Shown here in pieces: positions 50,958-59,231 of a DNA stretch of 64,000 bases (positions are counted from its first letter, which is position 1; the number at the start of each line of letters is the position of its first letter). Origin of the DNA: Propionispora vibrioides (GTDB lineage: Bacteria > Bacillota > Negativicutes > Propionisporales > Propionisporaceae); assembly GCF_900110485.1 (NCBI RefSeq), contig NZ_FODY01000002.1, positions 186,001 through 250,000 on the forward strand, written 5' to 3'. The notes beneath the pieces are model-generated. The model did not search any database. It worked only from the letters and a program-made list of their open reading frames with translations, and was not told the DNA's origin. The translations under genes and the position numbers were made by a program.

Positions 50958-53900
50958 TTATCCCTTCTCATTTTGCCTTGTCCGCAACCTATTCACCCGT
51001 TCGGTCACCTGCTCCACGACTACAAACAAGACAGGAATTAAAAAAATACCGCAAACGGTAGCCATAAGCATACCGCCGACTACCGCCGTACCCATCGAGT
51101 TTCGGGCGCCGGCGCCTGCCCCTGTGGCAATGGCCAGAGGAATACAACCAATGATAAACGCTAAGGAGGTCATCAAAATAGGACGCACCCTGATTTTGGC
51201 GGCCTCGACAGCGGCCTCGACCGGTGTCAGTCCCGCCTCAACTCTCACTTTGGCAAATTCGACAATTAGAATAGCATTCTTAGCGGCCAACCCAATCAAC
51301 ATGACCAGACCGATCTGCATATAGATGCTATTCTCCAGATTCCGTATATATTGGAACAGGAAAGCACCAAATACACCGGTCGGCACCGAAAGAAGCACCG
51401 CCAGAGGAATACTCCAGCTTTCATACAGCGCGGCCAGACATAAAAACATAAAGAGAAAGGCCATGCAGAAAATAATAGCCGTTCGCCCGCCGGATATCTT
51501 TTCCTCCCGGCTCTGCCCGGACCATTCATAGGTATAGCCGCTGGGCAAGGTTTGCGCTGCCACTTCCTCCAACGCAGTCATCGCCTGTCCTGAACTATAG
51601 CCTGTCCCCTGGGTAGCGTTAATTTGTATGGCCTTGACGCCATTATAGCGGCTAATTGTCGTAGGCGCGACAACCTTTTTGGGTTTTAACAGTGTATTTA
51701 ACGGCACCATGGTACTATTTGCACTTTTCACAAAAAAATACTGGGTAGCGTTGATATCACGGCGAAAATCCGTATCTGCCTGCAGCGTGACTTTATAGGA
51801 ACGGCCAAACTTATTAAAGTCATTGACCTGCTTACCGCCCAGGAAAACCTGCAGCGCCGTAAACACATCATCAATCTCAACCCCCAACTGCTCGGCCTTG
51901 TCACGGTCTATTTCATATTCATAGCCCGGGGTATTGGCCTTAACAGCCGTTGTGATCGAGGCCAGTTCCGGCCGCGCCTGCGCAGCCTCAACAAATTTGT
52001 TGGCCACGCTGTCCAGCTCAGCCATCGTACCACCGCCCCGGTCTTCAATCATCAAGGTTAAGCCGCCGACCATGCCCAGACCGGGAAGACCGGAAGGTGC
52101 GAAGGAAATGACTGTTCCCTCGGCAAGCCCTGCACCGGCTTGCATTGTCTGACTGATTTCCCCTTTCACCTGCGTATTGGCAGTTTCCCGCTCACTCCAG
52201 GGATTGAGCGAAACAAACATGGCTCCACTGTTCGTCTTGGAACCACCGCCCAGCATATCCATGCCGGCCAGGGACATGACCGTCTTGATCCCTGACTGTT
52301 GCAGCACGTTTTGGCTAAACTCCTTCATCACTGCCATCGTACGGTTCAAGCTGGCAGCTTCCGGCAGGGTAATGGCGGTCATATAGTAGCCCTGGTCTTC
52401 CTCGGGAATAAACGATGAAGGCACCATTTTATACAAACCGCCACACAAGATGACCAGAACCAAGAGCAGCACCATGCATAACCGGCTTTTGGCAATCACC
52501 TTATGCAGGCCCTGGCCATAGCGGGCCACAGTTCTCTCAAACCAGCCATTAAACTGTGAAAACATCTTTTGCAGAAAACTGTTTTCCTTACCTGTTTCGT
52601 GCGGCTTTAGCAGCATGACACAAAGCGCCGGCGTCAGCGACAGAGCAACCAGTGCCGATAGTCCCATTGAAACGACAATAGTCAGAGCAAATTGTTTATA
52701 CAAAATCCCCGTCGTACCGCCAAAGAAAGCCACCGGCAAAAATACCGACGCCAGAACAAAAGCAATGGCTACTACCGGACCGGAAACCTCTTGCATCGCT
52801 TTCCGGGTTGCTTCCTTCGGTGATAATCCGCCATAACGCATATGATGTTCAACCGCCTCAATAACCACAATGGCATCATCCACCACCAACCCAATAGCCA
52901 GTACCATGGCAAACAAGGTAAGTGTATTAATGGTAAAACCAAGCAATTTAAAAGCGGCAAAGGTTCCCAGCAGTGATACCGGGATCGCCAGTACAGGAAT
53001 CAAGGTAGCCCGCCAGCTTTGTAAAAAAACAAATACCACAAGAATGACCAGCAGCAGGGCTTCAAAAAAAGTTTTAGAAACCTCCCGCATGGATTCCCGC
53101 ACAAAGTCAGAGGTATCGACCACAATTTTATACTCGAGACCGTCAGGGAAATTTTTCGAGGCGTTCTCCAATACTTGTTTGACTTTGCTGATCGTTTCCA
53201 GCGCATTGGCATCACTGGTCAGTTTTACGCCAAAACCAACGGCAGTATGACCGTTTAAAAGACTGTCATAATTGTAATCCTCGCTGCCTAATTCCACTCG
53301 GGCAATGTCTTTCAGCCGGATAAAGCCGCCGTCGGTTTTTGTTCTCACAACAATATTTTCAAATTCCTCCGGATCGCTTAACCGGCCTTTTACCCGTGTC
53401 GTATACTGAAATTGTTGCTTAGAGTCGACCGGCATTTTGCCTACCGCACCTGATGCAGCCTGGATGTTCTGGGCTTCAACAGCCGCAACGACCTCATCTA
53501 CCGAAACGGCAAGCTGGGCCATTTTTTCCGGCTGTAACCAAATACGCATGCTGTAACTTGAGCCAAAAGCGCTTACTTCACCTACACCGCTCACTCGTTT
53601 GATATCATCAATCAGATAGAGCGTCCCGTAGTTTTTAATAAACTTGGCATCAAAGCTGTCGTCCGGTGACCAGAGATTGAACATCAGCGACATGTCCTGT
53701 GATGCTTTACGAGTGGTAACACCCGTTGACTGTACCGTACTGGGCAGCGAAGCATTAGCCTGAGCAACCCGATTCTGCGCCTGTACGGCGGCCGTATCCG
53801 AATCTTTTTCTGTTTCGAACTGAATGCTTAATTGATAGGAGCCGGAATCGCTGCTGGTAGAAGACATGGCCACCATATCTTCTACACCATTGACCTGTTC

Positions 53901-54098
53901 TTCAATAACCTGCGCCACCGTTTGATCCACTACGTCGGCATTGGCTCCCTGGTACGTGGTGCTTACGGAAATGGTCGGCGGCGAAATTTTGGGATATTGC
54001 GCCACCGGCAGGGTCCAGGCGGAGGTTATTCCCAAAAGCGTAATGATTACTGATAAAACGATAGCAAAGATAGGACGTTTAATAAAGAAATTAGCCAT
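50958..54098 (-). CDS. RND-family multidrug efflux permease (AcrB/HAE1 type)
   Basis: A 1046-residue inner-membrane pump. N-terminal MANFFIKRPIFAIVLSVIITLLG is the family signature; the proton relay Asp pair lies in GLVVDDAIVVIEAVEHHM; the second half shows the repeated fold (IGLVMLIGLAAKNAILIVEFAK; RPILMTSLAFIIGCIPLAIA). It extrudes drugs or other amphiphiles from the periplasm, using the adaptor encoded just upstream and a TolC-type channel not encoded here. Presence indicates an outer membrane. GGAGG precedes the ATG, 12 bases after the adaptor stop. Confidence 0.96.
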   Translation of the reverse strand: MANFFIKRPIFAIVLSVIITLLGITSAWTLPVAQYPKISPPTISVSTTYQGANADVVDQTVAQVIEEQVNGVEDMVAMSSTSSDSGSYQLSIQFETEKDSDTAAVQAQNRVAQANASLPSTVQSTGVTTRKASQDMSLMFNLWSPDDSFDAKFIKNYGTLYLIDDIKRVSGVGEVSAFGSSYSMRIWLQPEKMAQLAVSVDEVVAAVEAQNIQAASGAVGKMPVDSKQQFQYTTRVKGRLSDPEEFENIVVRTKTDGGFIRLKDIARVELGSEDYNYDSLLNGHTAVGFGVKLTSDANALETISKVKQVLENASKNFPDGLEYKIVVDTSDFVRESMREVSKTFFEALLLVILVVFVFLQSWRATLIPVLAIPVSLLGTFAAFKLLGFTINTLTLFAMVLAIGLVVDDAIVVIEAVEHHMRYGGLSPKEATRKAMQEVSGPVVAIAFVLASVFLPVAFFGGTTGILYKQFALTIVVSMGLSALVALSLTPALCVMLLKPHETGKENSFLQKMFSQFNGWFERTVARYGQGLHKVIAKSRLCMVLLLVLVILCGGLYKMVPSSFIPEEDQGYYMTAITLPEAASLNRTMAVMKEFSQNVLQQSGIKTVMSLAGMDMLGGGSKTNSGAMFVSLNPWSERETANTQVKGEISQTMQAGAGLAEGTVISFAPSGLPGLGMVGGLTLMIEDRGGGTMAELDSVANKFVEAAQARPELASITTAVKANTPGYEYEIDRDKAEQLGVEIDDVFTALQVFLGGKQVNDFNKFGRSYKVTLQADTDFRRDINATQYFFVKSANSTMVPLNTLLKPKKVVAPTTISRYNGVKAIQINATQGTGYSSGQAMTALEEVAAQTLPSGYTYEWSGQSREEKISGGRTAIIFCMAFLFMFLCLAALYESWSIPLAVLLSVPTGVFGAFLFQYIRNLENSIYMQIGLVMLIGLAAKNAILIVEFAKVRVEAGLTPVEAAVEAAKIRVRPILMTSLAFIIGCIPLAIATGAGAGARNSMGTAVVGGMLMATVCGIFLIPVLFVVVEQVTERVNRLRTRQNEKG

Positions 54099-54110
54099 TC
54101 AAACGCCTCC

Positions 54111-55274
54111 CTACTGCTGGCTGAAAGCAGCTGCCTCGCCTGCTTCCAGCACAGTTACCGCTAAAGCAGTACCTTTTTTTACTTTATCGATCCCTTCGAC
54201 AATAACGGTTTCCTCACCCGTAAGACCTTCTTCTACCACCCACATATCACCGACTTGATTACCCAATTTTACCTGCCGGCTCTCTGCCTGGTTATCCGCT
54301 GTGACCACCATGACAATGGTTTTATCCAAAAGCTCCTTAACAGCCTTTTGGGGAATTAACACAGCATCTTTTTTGATTTCTCCCTGCGCCACAATTTTGG
54401 CAAACATGCCTGGCGACAATAAATTATCGGGATTTTCAAAGGCCGCCTTCATAGTGATAGTTCCCGTATTCTCATCAAGTCCGCGATCAACTTGCTCAAT
54501 TCGTCCCGCCAACGGATATTGTGTACCATCACTAAGCGTAAGGATAACATGATCTTTAAGCGAAGCAGGCAGCATGCCATTGCCGCTGCGCAGAAGCTTC
54601 AAATATTCATTTTCACTCATCGTAAACTGTACCCAGACAGGATTAACCGAGGATACCGTTGCCATCGTAGTCGAACCGGCCACAACATAGTAGCCCAGAC
54701 TTACATCATTAATATCAATGCGGCCATCCACAGGCGATACAATTAATGTATCCCGTTCATTTTCGACTGCCTCCCGTAAGGCCGCCTGGTTTGCCTCCAC
54801 GGCAGCCTCGTCCTCCTCGGCCTGGGATTGATAAGAATCGGCAGTTTCCCGGGCAATGGCATCCTGGCTGGCTAACGCGGCATAACGATCAGCCGTTCGC
54901 CGGGAGCTTCTGAGCGTAGCCTGTGATTTATCCAGTGTTGCCTGTGCTGATTTAATCGCCGATACATATTGCTTGTTATCAACCCTGAATAACGGCTGGC
55001 CTTTATTCACCTTTTCCCCACCGTTAACCATCTTGGCTACAATGTTACCCGATACCTTGGACATAACCTTTACTTCATTCTTCGCTTTTACTTTCCCGAC
55101 AAACTCATATGTAATGGGGACATCCTTTTTCACTACCTGCATTGCTTTTACCGCTACAGGTTGTTCGGTCTGTATCGTTTTCTTGTTTAGCCAGCCGCTG
55201 TAAATAGCAAGTCCCGCTAACAGAATCGCCACAACTCCCAAATACACATACACTTTACGTGAACTCTTAATCAA
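54111..55274 (-). CDS. RND efflux periplasmic adaptor (membrane fusion protein)
   Basis: A 387-residue adaptor. One N-terminal helix (VYVYLGVVAILLAGLAIYSGW), then the lipoyl/biotinyl halves (VKAKNEVKVMSKVSGNIVAKMVNGGEKVNKGQPLF; VSPVDGRIDINDVSLGYYVVAG) separated by a coiled hairpin, and a beta-barrel. The start appears to be TTG 55274, which has GAGGGGG seven bases upstream; no ATG fits, and longer frames run into the operator region. First gene of the pump operon. Confidence 0.92.
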   Translation of the reverse strand: MIKSSRKVYVYLGVVAILLAGLAIYSGWLNKKTIQTEQPVAVKAMQVVKKDVPITYEFVGKVKAKNEVKVMSKVSGNIVAKMVNGGEKVNKGQPLFRVDNKQYVSAIKSAQATLDKSQATLRSSRRTADRYAALASQDAIARETADSYQSQAEEDEAAVEANQAALREAVENERDTLIVSPVDGRIDINDVSLGYYVVAGSTTMATVSSVNPVWVQFTMSENEYLKLLRSGNGMLPASLKDHVILTLSDGTQYPLAGRIEQVDRGLDENTGTITMKAAFENPDNLLSPGMFAKIVAQGEIKKDAVLIPQKAVKELLDKTIVMVVTADNQAESRQVKLGNQVGDMWVVEEGLTGEETVIVEGIDKVKKGTALAVTVLEAGEAAAFSQQ

Positions 55275-55291
55275 AGCCCTTCCCCCTCTCA

Positions 55292-55392
55292 AAGCATTTA
55301 GTAAATGCTTGTTTTTGCTCTCATCATGCATTATAATAAACAAGCATTTAGTAAATATATAATTATAGTTAATTTTTATTTACTAAATGCTT
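55292..55392. promoter_or_regulatory. Three copies of one operator between the RND and MFS pumps
   Basis: The 15-base site AAGCATTTAGTAAAT occurs at 55292-55306 (extended to a perfect 19-base palindrome ending at 55310), at 55342-55356, and inverted at 55378-55392. Centres are 50 and 32 bases apart, close to five and three helical turns. The middle site lies next to a minus-strand TATAAT (55330-55335 region). A TetR- or MarR-type repressor is the likely binder; none is encoded nearby. Confidence 0.75.
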
Positions 55393-55514
55393 ATATGTAT
55401 GGTAGCATTGACCCAATTGTATTGTCAATACGAAATCGGACGGATCAGTTTATAAACTTTTGCCGCTGCTTTCCATTGTCAATAGCAAGCAACCTAACAG
55501 TAAAGGAGACCATA

Positions 55515-56930
55515 ATGAAAACCAATCCAGCAAATTCTCCCTTTCAAATGGGCGCTGTACTCCTAGCAAATTCCATCATTACCTTCCTCGGCATACTCTC
55601 TGAAACAGCATTAAATATCGTTTATTCTTCCTTGATGGATGAATTTGAAGTTTCAGCTTCCACCGTTCAATGGCTGACAACCGGCTATTTTCTGACCTTA
55701 GCGGCGCTTATTCCTTTATCGCCGCTGTTTGTCAAACAATACCCTTCAAAAAAACTTTTTCAAACAGCAGCTTTATTGTGCCTGGCCGGCACTTTGCTTT
55801 GCGCACTTTCCACCAACTTCATGCTGCTTTTGCTCGGGCGGATTATTCAGGCCATCGGCACCAGCATCGCTTTGCCGCTGATGATTAATATAATCCTGGA
55901 AAAAATCCCCGTCTATAAACGGGGCAGAATCATGGGGGTGGTCGGGTTAATCACTTCTTTTGCACCTGTATTAGGTCCGATTTTTGGCGGTGCCGTATCC
56001 GAATGGCTAAACTGGCATTGGATTTTTTTCTTTATGCTGCCCCTGCTCGTCATTTCCTTTATGTTGGGCAGCAAATATATCATGGATATTCATCAACCCA
56101 CAAAACTGCCCCTCGATTATAGCTCCATTCTGCTCTCCACCCTGGCCTTTACCGGAATGATTTACGCGATTAGCCGCTCCACCGAGCTCGGCTGGTATCA
56201 CGGGGAAGTACTGGGCTGCCTGAGTATGGGTATTATCAGTCTTGCTGCTTTTATCAAACGTCAGCTCTCCCTTGATCAGCCGTTACTGCAAGTACATATC
56301 TTTACCTACCCGCTGTTTACCACAGGGGTCGGCATTGTCATGCTCAGCATGATGATCGTTTTGGCGGCAGGTTTTATCCTGCCGCTTTACTTACAAAAAG
56401 CCCTCGGTTATTCCAGCTTCACTGCGGCACTGGCCCTGCTGCCCGGTGCCCTCACAAACGGAATCATGGCCCCTGTTAGCGGAAGAATTTTAGATAAGAG
56501 AGGACCTTTTCTTTTACTTTTAGTAGGCTTTATCCTGGTAAGCATTACCGTATATATCTTTTCCGTCTTTTCCTGCCCGCTATATATGGTGCTGCTGCTA
56601 TATACCGTTTTTATGTTTGGTGCCTCCATGCTGGCCATGCCGGCTCAAATCCATGCCCTGAATCAAGTAGCCAAACCCTATAATGCGGATGCCACTGCCA
56701 TTATCAATACCTTGCAACAATTGTCCGGCGCCTTGGGCACAGCACTGGCCTCCAGCATCTTCACCGCCACCACCGGTGCCCTGCTCGCTGCCGGCACCAA
56801 CTCCTCCGCAGCATTCCAGGCTCAGGCTGTCACCCTGGGCACTCAAAAAACTTTTCTCTTCCTGCTCTTCTTATCACTTCTGGGTTTGTATCTGGCAGCC
56901 ACTACCCGGAAAAGCACAGGCCAAAATTAA
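55515..56930 (+). CDS. MFS drug efflux transporter (DHA2/EmrB-QacA type)
   Basis: A 471-residue transporter with about 14 hydrophobic helices. Motifs of the 14-helix drug:H+ antiporters are visible: LGILSETALNIVYSSLMDEF in helix 1, QWLTTGYFLTLAALIPLS, GRIIQAIGTSIALPL and VVGLITSFAPVLGPIFGG (motif C). ATG 55515 has AAAGGAG upstream; the longer frame from 55305 would cover the operators. It is divergent from the RND pump and ends at a hairpin, so both pumps may answer to one repressor. Confidence 0.93.
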   Translation: MKTNPANSPFQMGAVLLANSIITFLGILSETALNIVYSSLMDEFEVSASTVQWLTTGYFLTLAALIPLSPLFVKQYPSKKLFQTAALLCLAGTLLCALSTNFMLLLLGRIIQAIGTSIALPLMINIILEKIPVYKRGRIMGVVGLITSFAPVLGPIFGGAVSEWLNWHWIFFFMLPLLVISFMLGSKYIMDIHQPTKLPLDYSSILLSTLAFTGMIYAISRSTELGWYHGEVLGCLSMGIISLAAFIKRQLSLDQPLLQVHIFTYPLFTTGVGIVMLSMMIVLAAGFILPLYLQKALGYSSFTAALALLPGALTNGIMAPVSGRILDKRGPFLLLLVGFILVSITVYIFSVFSCPLYMVLLLYTVFMFGASMLAMPAQIHALNQVAKPYNADATAIINTLQQLSGALGTALASSIFTATTGALLAAGTNSSAAFQAQAVTLGTQKTFLFLLFLSLLGLYLAATTRKSTGQN

Positions 56931-56947
56931 ATACCTTTCGGCACAAG

Positions 56948-56985
56948 AAAGCGGCACCACCCATTATAAAAGGTGGTGCCGCTTT
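56948..56985 (+). terminator. Terminator of the MFS gene
   Basis: Perfect 14-base arms (AAAGCGGCACCACC and its complement) with a ten-base loop. Confidence 0.8.
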
Positions 56986-56997
56986 GCTATGCAATGT

Positions 56998-57091
56998 TAG
57001 GGCGTGTTTGTAAACTATCCGAAACGCTCCCTGACGGTGCTTTTGGGGCCATGCTTCCTTAAATTTTTTTGAAATTTGCAAACACGCCCTA
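56998..57091 (-). repeat. Family-1 short repeat, internally deleted copy D
   Basis: 94 bp with perfect terminal arms GGGCGTGTTTG and CAAACACGCCC, flanked on both sides by TA. It keeps only the right-hand part of the family (CGTCAGGGAGCG, ATAGTTTACAAAC on the minus strand). Lies between the convergent MFS and PTS genes. Confidence 0.85.
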
Positions 57092-57102
57092 GGAAACAGC
57101 GA

Positions 57103-58350
57103 TTAAATAAAGGCAAAGAGTTTTACCAAAATCCAGGTCAGCGGATTGGCTCCGTCACACAAGGAGGAAATATAAGTGGCGTTGGCCGGGAATTTAAAGG
57201 CGGCGTCAATAGCGGCCGTAGTATGCAGTGCGCTAATGTTGGTAGCGATCAACAGTCCTACGGCAATTACAATAGCGCCAATAATGACTGACCGGAATAC
57301 ATTACCGCGGCAGACGGGAGCGACCATAGCCACCATAAACGGGATGGTTGCCAAATCACCAAAGGGCAGTACCCGGTTGCCCGGAATAATAATAGCCAGA
57401 ATAATGCAGATAGGTACCAGTATAATGGCTGTGGTAATCGCAGCCGGGTGGCCTACGGCAATGGCCGAATCCAGTCCGATATAAAATTCCCGCCCGGAGA
57501 AGCGTTTCTGGAAGAATATTCTGGCCGCTTCGGAAACAGGCATCAAGCCTTCCATCAACACCTTGACCATCCGCGGCATTAAGAACATAACCCCGGCCAT
57601 CGACATAGCCAACTGCAGAATTTCCTTTACACCGAAGCCGGCAAAGCCGCCCAGCGCGGCGCCCAGCACCAGGCCCAGAATGACCGGCTCGCCAATTACG
57701 CCGAACTTCTCCTGAATTACATCGGTATCCAGATCAATCTTATTTAAACCGGGTATTTTATCGAAAAGTGCATTTAAGGGAATAGCAATCGGCACATAGG
57801 CCGCCGAAAATCCATGAGGCAGCGAAATGCCGGGAATACCGTAGAACTTCTGGATCATCGGGGCCGTCCAGTCGCCCAGCTTTAATACAATGACTACGTT
57901 AATGGCTGCTGCAATACAACCCATCAAAAAACTGCCGGTCAATACATTGACCATGGCTCCGGTAAAAGCAAAATGCCAGAAATTCCACAGGTCAACATTC
58001 ACGGTTTTCGTCGTCCGGGTCAACAGCATGATAAAGTTAACGGCTAAGCCAATGGGAATGATAAAGGCGCCGACTTTGGAGGCAAAAGCAATCCCCGCCG
58101 CCGCCGGCCAGCCGACATCAATGACATTAAGCTCGATGCCCATTTTGGTGACCATGCCCTGGGCGGCCGGACCAATGCTATTGACCAGCAAGCCAATCAC
58201 TAAATTAATGCCGATAAAACCTACTCCAATGGTAATCCCGGAACGAAAAGCCTGACCGGGCTTTTGCCCAAGTCCCCAGCCCAATAAAAAGATGATAATG
58301 GGTAACATAACGGTAGCGCCGAGGTCCAAAATAAACTTAATTGCGTCCAT
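57103..58350 (-). CDS. PTS galactitol-type permease, EIIC component
   Basis: A 415-residue membrane transporter with about ten helices. It matches the GatC family: LDLGATVMLPIIIFLLGWGLGQKPGQAFRSGI at the start, FWHFAFTGAMVNV, and GLDSAIAVGHPAAITTAIILVP. Together with the EIIB and EIIA genes it imports and phosphorylates a polyol or related sugar; galactitol is only the family label. GGAGG precedes the ATG. Last gene of levR-like, EIIA, EIIB, EIIC. Confidence 0.92.
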   Translation of the reverse strand: MDAIKFILDLGATVMLPIIIFLLGWGLGQKPGQAFRSGITIGVGFIGINLVIGLLVNSIGPAAQGMVTKMGIELNVIDVGWPAAAGIAFASKVGAFIIPIGLAVNFIMLLTRTTKTVNVDLWNFWHFAFTGAMVNVLTGSFLMGCIAAAINVVIVLKLGDWTAPMIQKFYGIPGISLPHGFSAAYVPIAIPLNALFDKIPGLNKIDLDTDVIQEKFGVIGEPVILGLVLGAALGGFAGFGVKEILQLAMSMAGVMFLMPRMVKVLMEGLMPVSEAARIFFQKRFSGREFYIGLDSAIAVGHPAAITTAIILVPICIILAIIIPGNRVLPFGDLATIPFMVAMVAPVCRGNVFRSVIIGAIVIAVGLLIATNISALHTTAAIDAAFKFPANATYISSLCDGANPLTWILVKLFAFI

Positions 58351-58433
58351 TCATTACACCTCCCAAATATTATAAAACTATTTACGATAACTTCTCGGGG
58401 AACTGTCGCAACACTTAGTATCCTGAGGCATCC

Positions 58434-58712
58434 TTAGCGCAGATGCTCCGCAATCTGTTCCAAAACTTCTTCTTCGCCGATACCGGTAATAAGATTGATG
58501 GCACTGACAACCGGAACAGAAAGCTTATTATTCACAAATGTTGTCGATACAACCAAGTCGATATTGGCCGCATGACTGGCCAATTCAATGATTTTGCACT
58601 GAAAAATATCCGCGGTAATACCCCGCTTTTGCAGTCCCTTCTTGACTTTTTCCGCAACAATCGTTGATGTAGCAATTCCTGTACCGCAAACAATCGCAAC
58701 GCGTTTACTCAT
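58434..58712 (-). CDS. PTS galactitol-type EIIB component
   Basis: A 92-residue soluble phosphocarrier with phospho-cysteine Cys9 in AIVCGTGIATSTIVAEKV, the GatB pattern. It accepts phosphate from EIIA and gives it to the sugar bound by EIIC. ATG 58712 has GGAGG eight bases upstream; the frame extends three codons before it. Confidence 0.93.
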   Translation of the reverse strand: MSKRVAIVCGTGIATSTIVAEKVKKGLQKRGITADIFQCKIIELASHAANIDLVVSTTFVNNKLSVPVVSAINLITGIGEEEVLEQIAEHLR

Positions 58713-58742
58713 GAATTTCACCTCCTTATATAGATTTGTCCA

Positions 58743-59231
58743 TTAGGCTCCTATTTGCAATGCCTGGTTAAGCAGCGATACCGCCTGTTCCCGCTCCACG
58801 GCCTTACGTAAGTTACTCAGCAGGGTGCGGTTTTGAAAGAGCGAGGAAAGTTTCTGCAGCATGTTGATCTGTTCTTGCGGCTCCTTGATCGCCAACATGA
58901 AAACAATCTCCGCCTCGATAATCTGACTGGGATTTCCCATCATCTGAAACAATACCGGTTTTTTCAAAATGCCGATGGATACAGCGGCTCTATTCACATG
59001 AACAGCATCGGTATGGGGAATGGCCACCCCGATTTCAGCCGCCGGCAAGCCGGTGGGATAATGGACTTCCCGTTCTTGAATAGCCTGGATATACGACTCT
59101 TGCACATATCCCTGACGGAATAAATTGCCGCTCATTGTTGCCAATACTTCACACCGGTTGCTGGCTTCAATCCCTACCAGGACCAATTCCGGCACCAAGG
59201 CAAAAGCTTCTTTTCCATTCATTGGACTCAT
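58743..59231 (-). CDS. PTS fructose/galactitol-type EIIA component
   Basis: A 162-residue EIIA of the Fru/Mtl/Gat/Ntr fold. The phospho-histidine is His73 in AEIGVAIPHTDAVHV. It moves phosphate from HPr to EIIB. Its ATG (59231) overlaps the regulator stop (ATGA), so it is translationally coupled; a second in-frame ATG lies three codons on. Longer upstream frame is inside the regulator gene and rejected. Confidence 0.92.
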   Translation of the reverse strand: MSPMNGKEAFALVPELVLVGIEASNRCEVLATMSGNLFRQGYVQESYIQAIQEREVHYPTGLPAAEIGVAIPHTDAVHVNRAAVSIGILKKPVLFQMMGNPSQIIEAEIVFMLAIKEPQEQINMLQKLSSLFQNRTLLSNLRKAVEREQAVSLLNQALQIGA

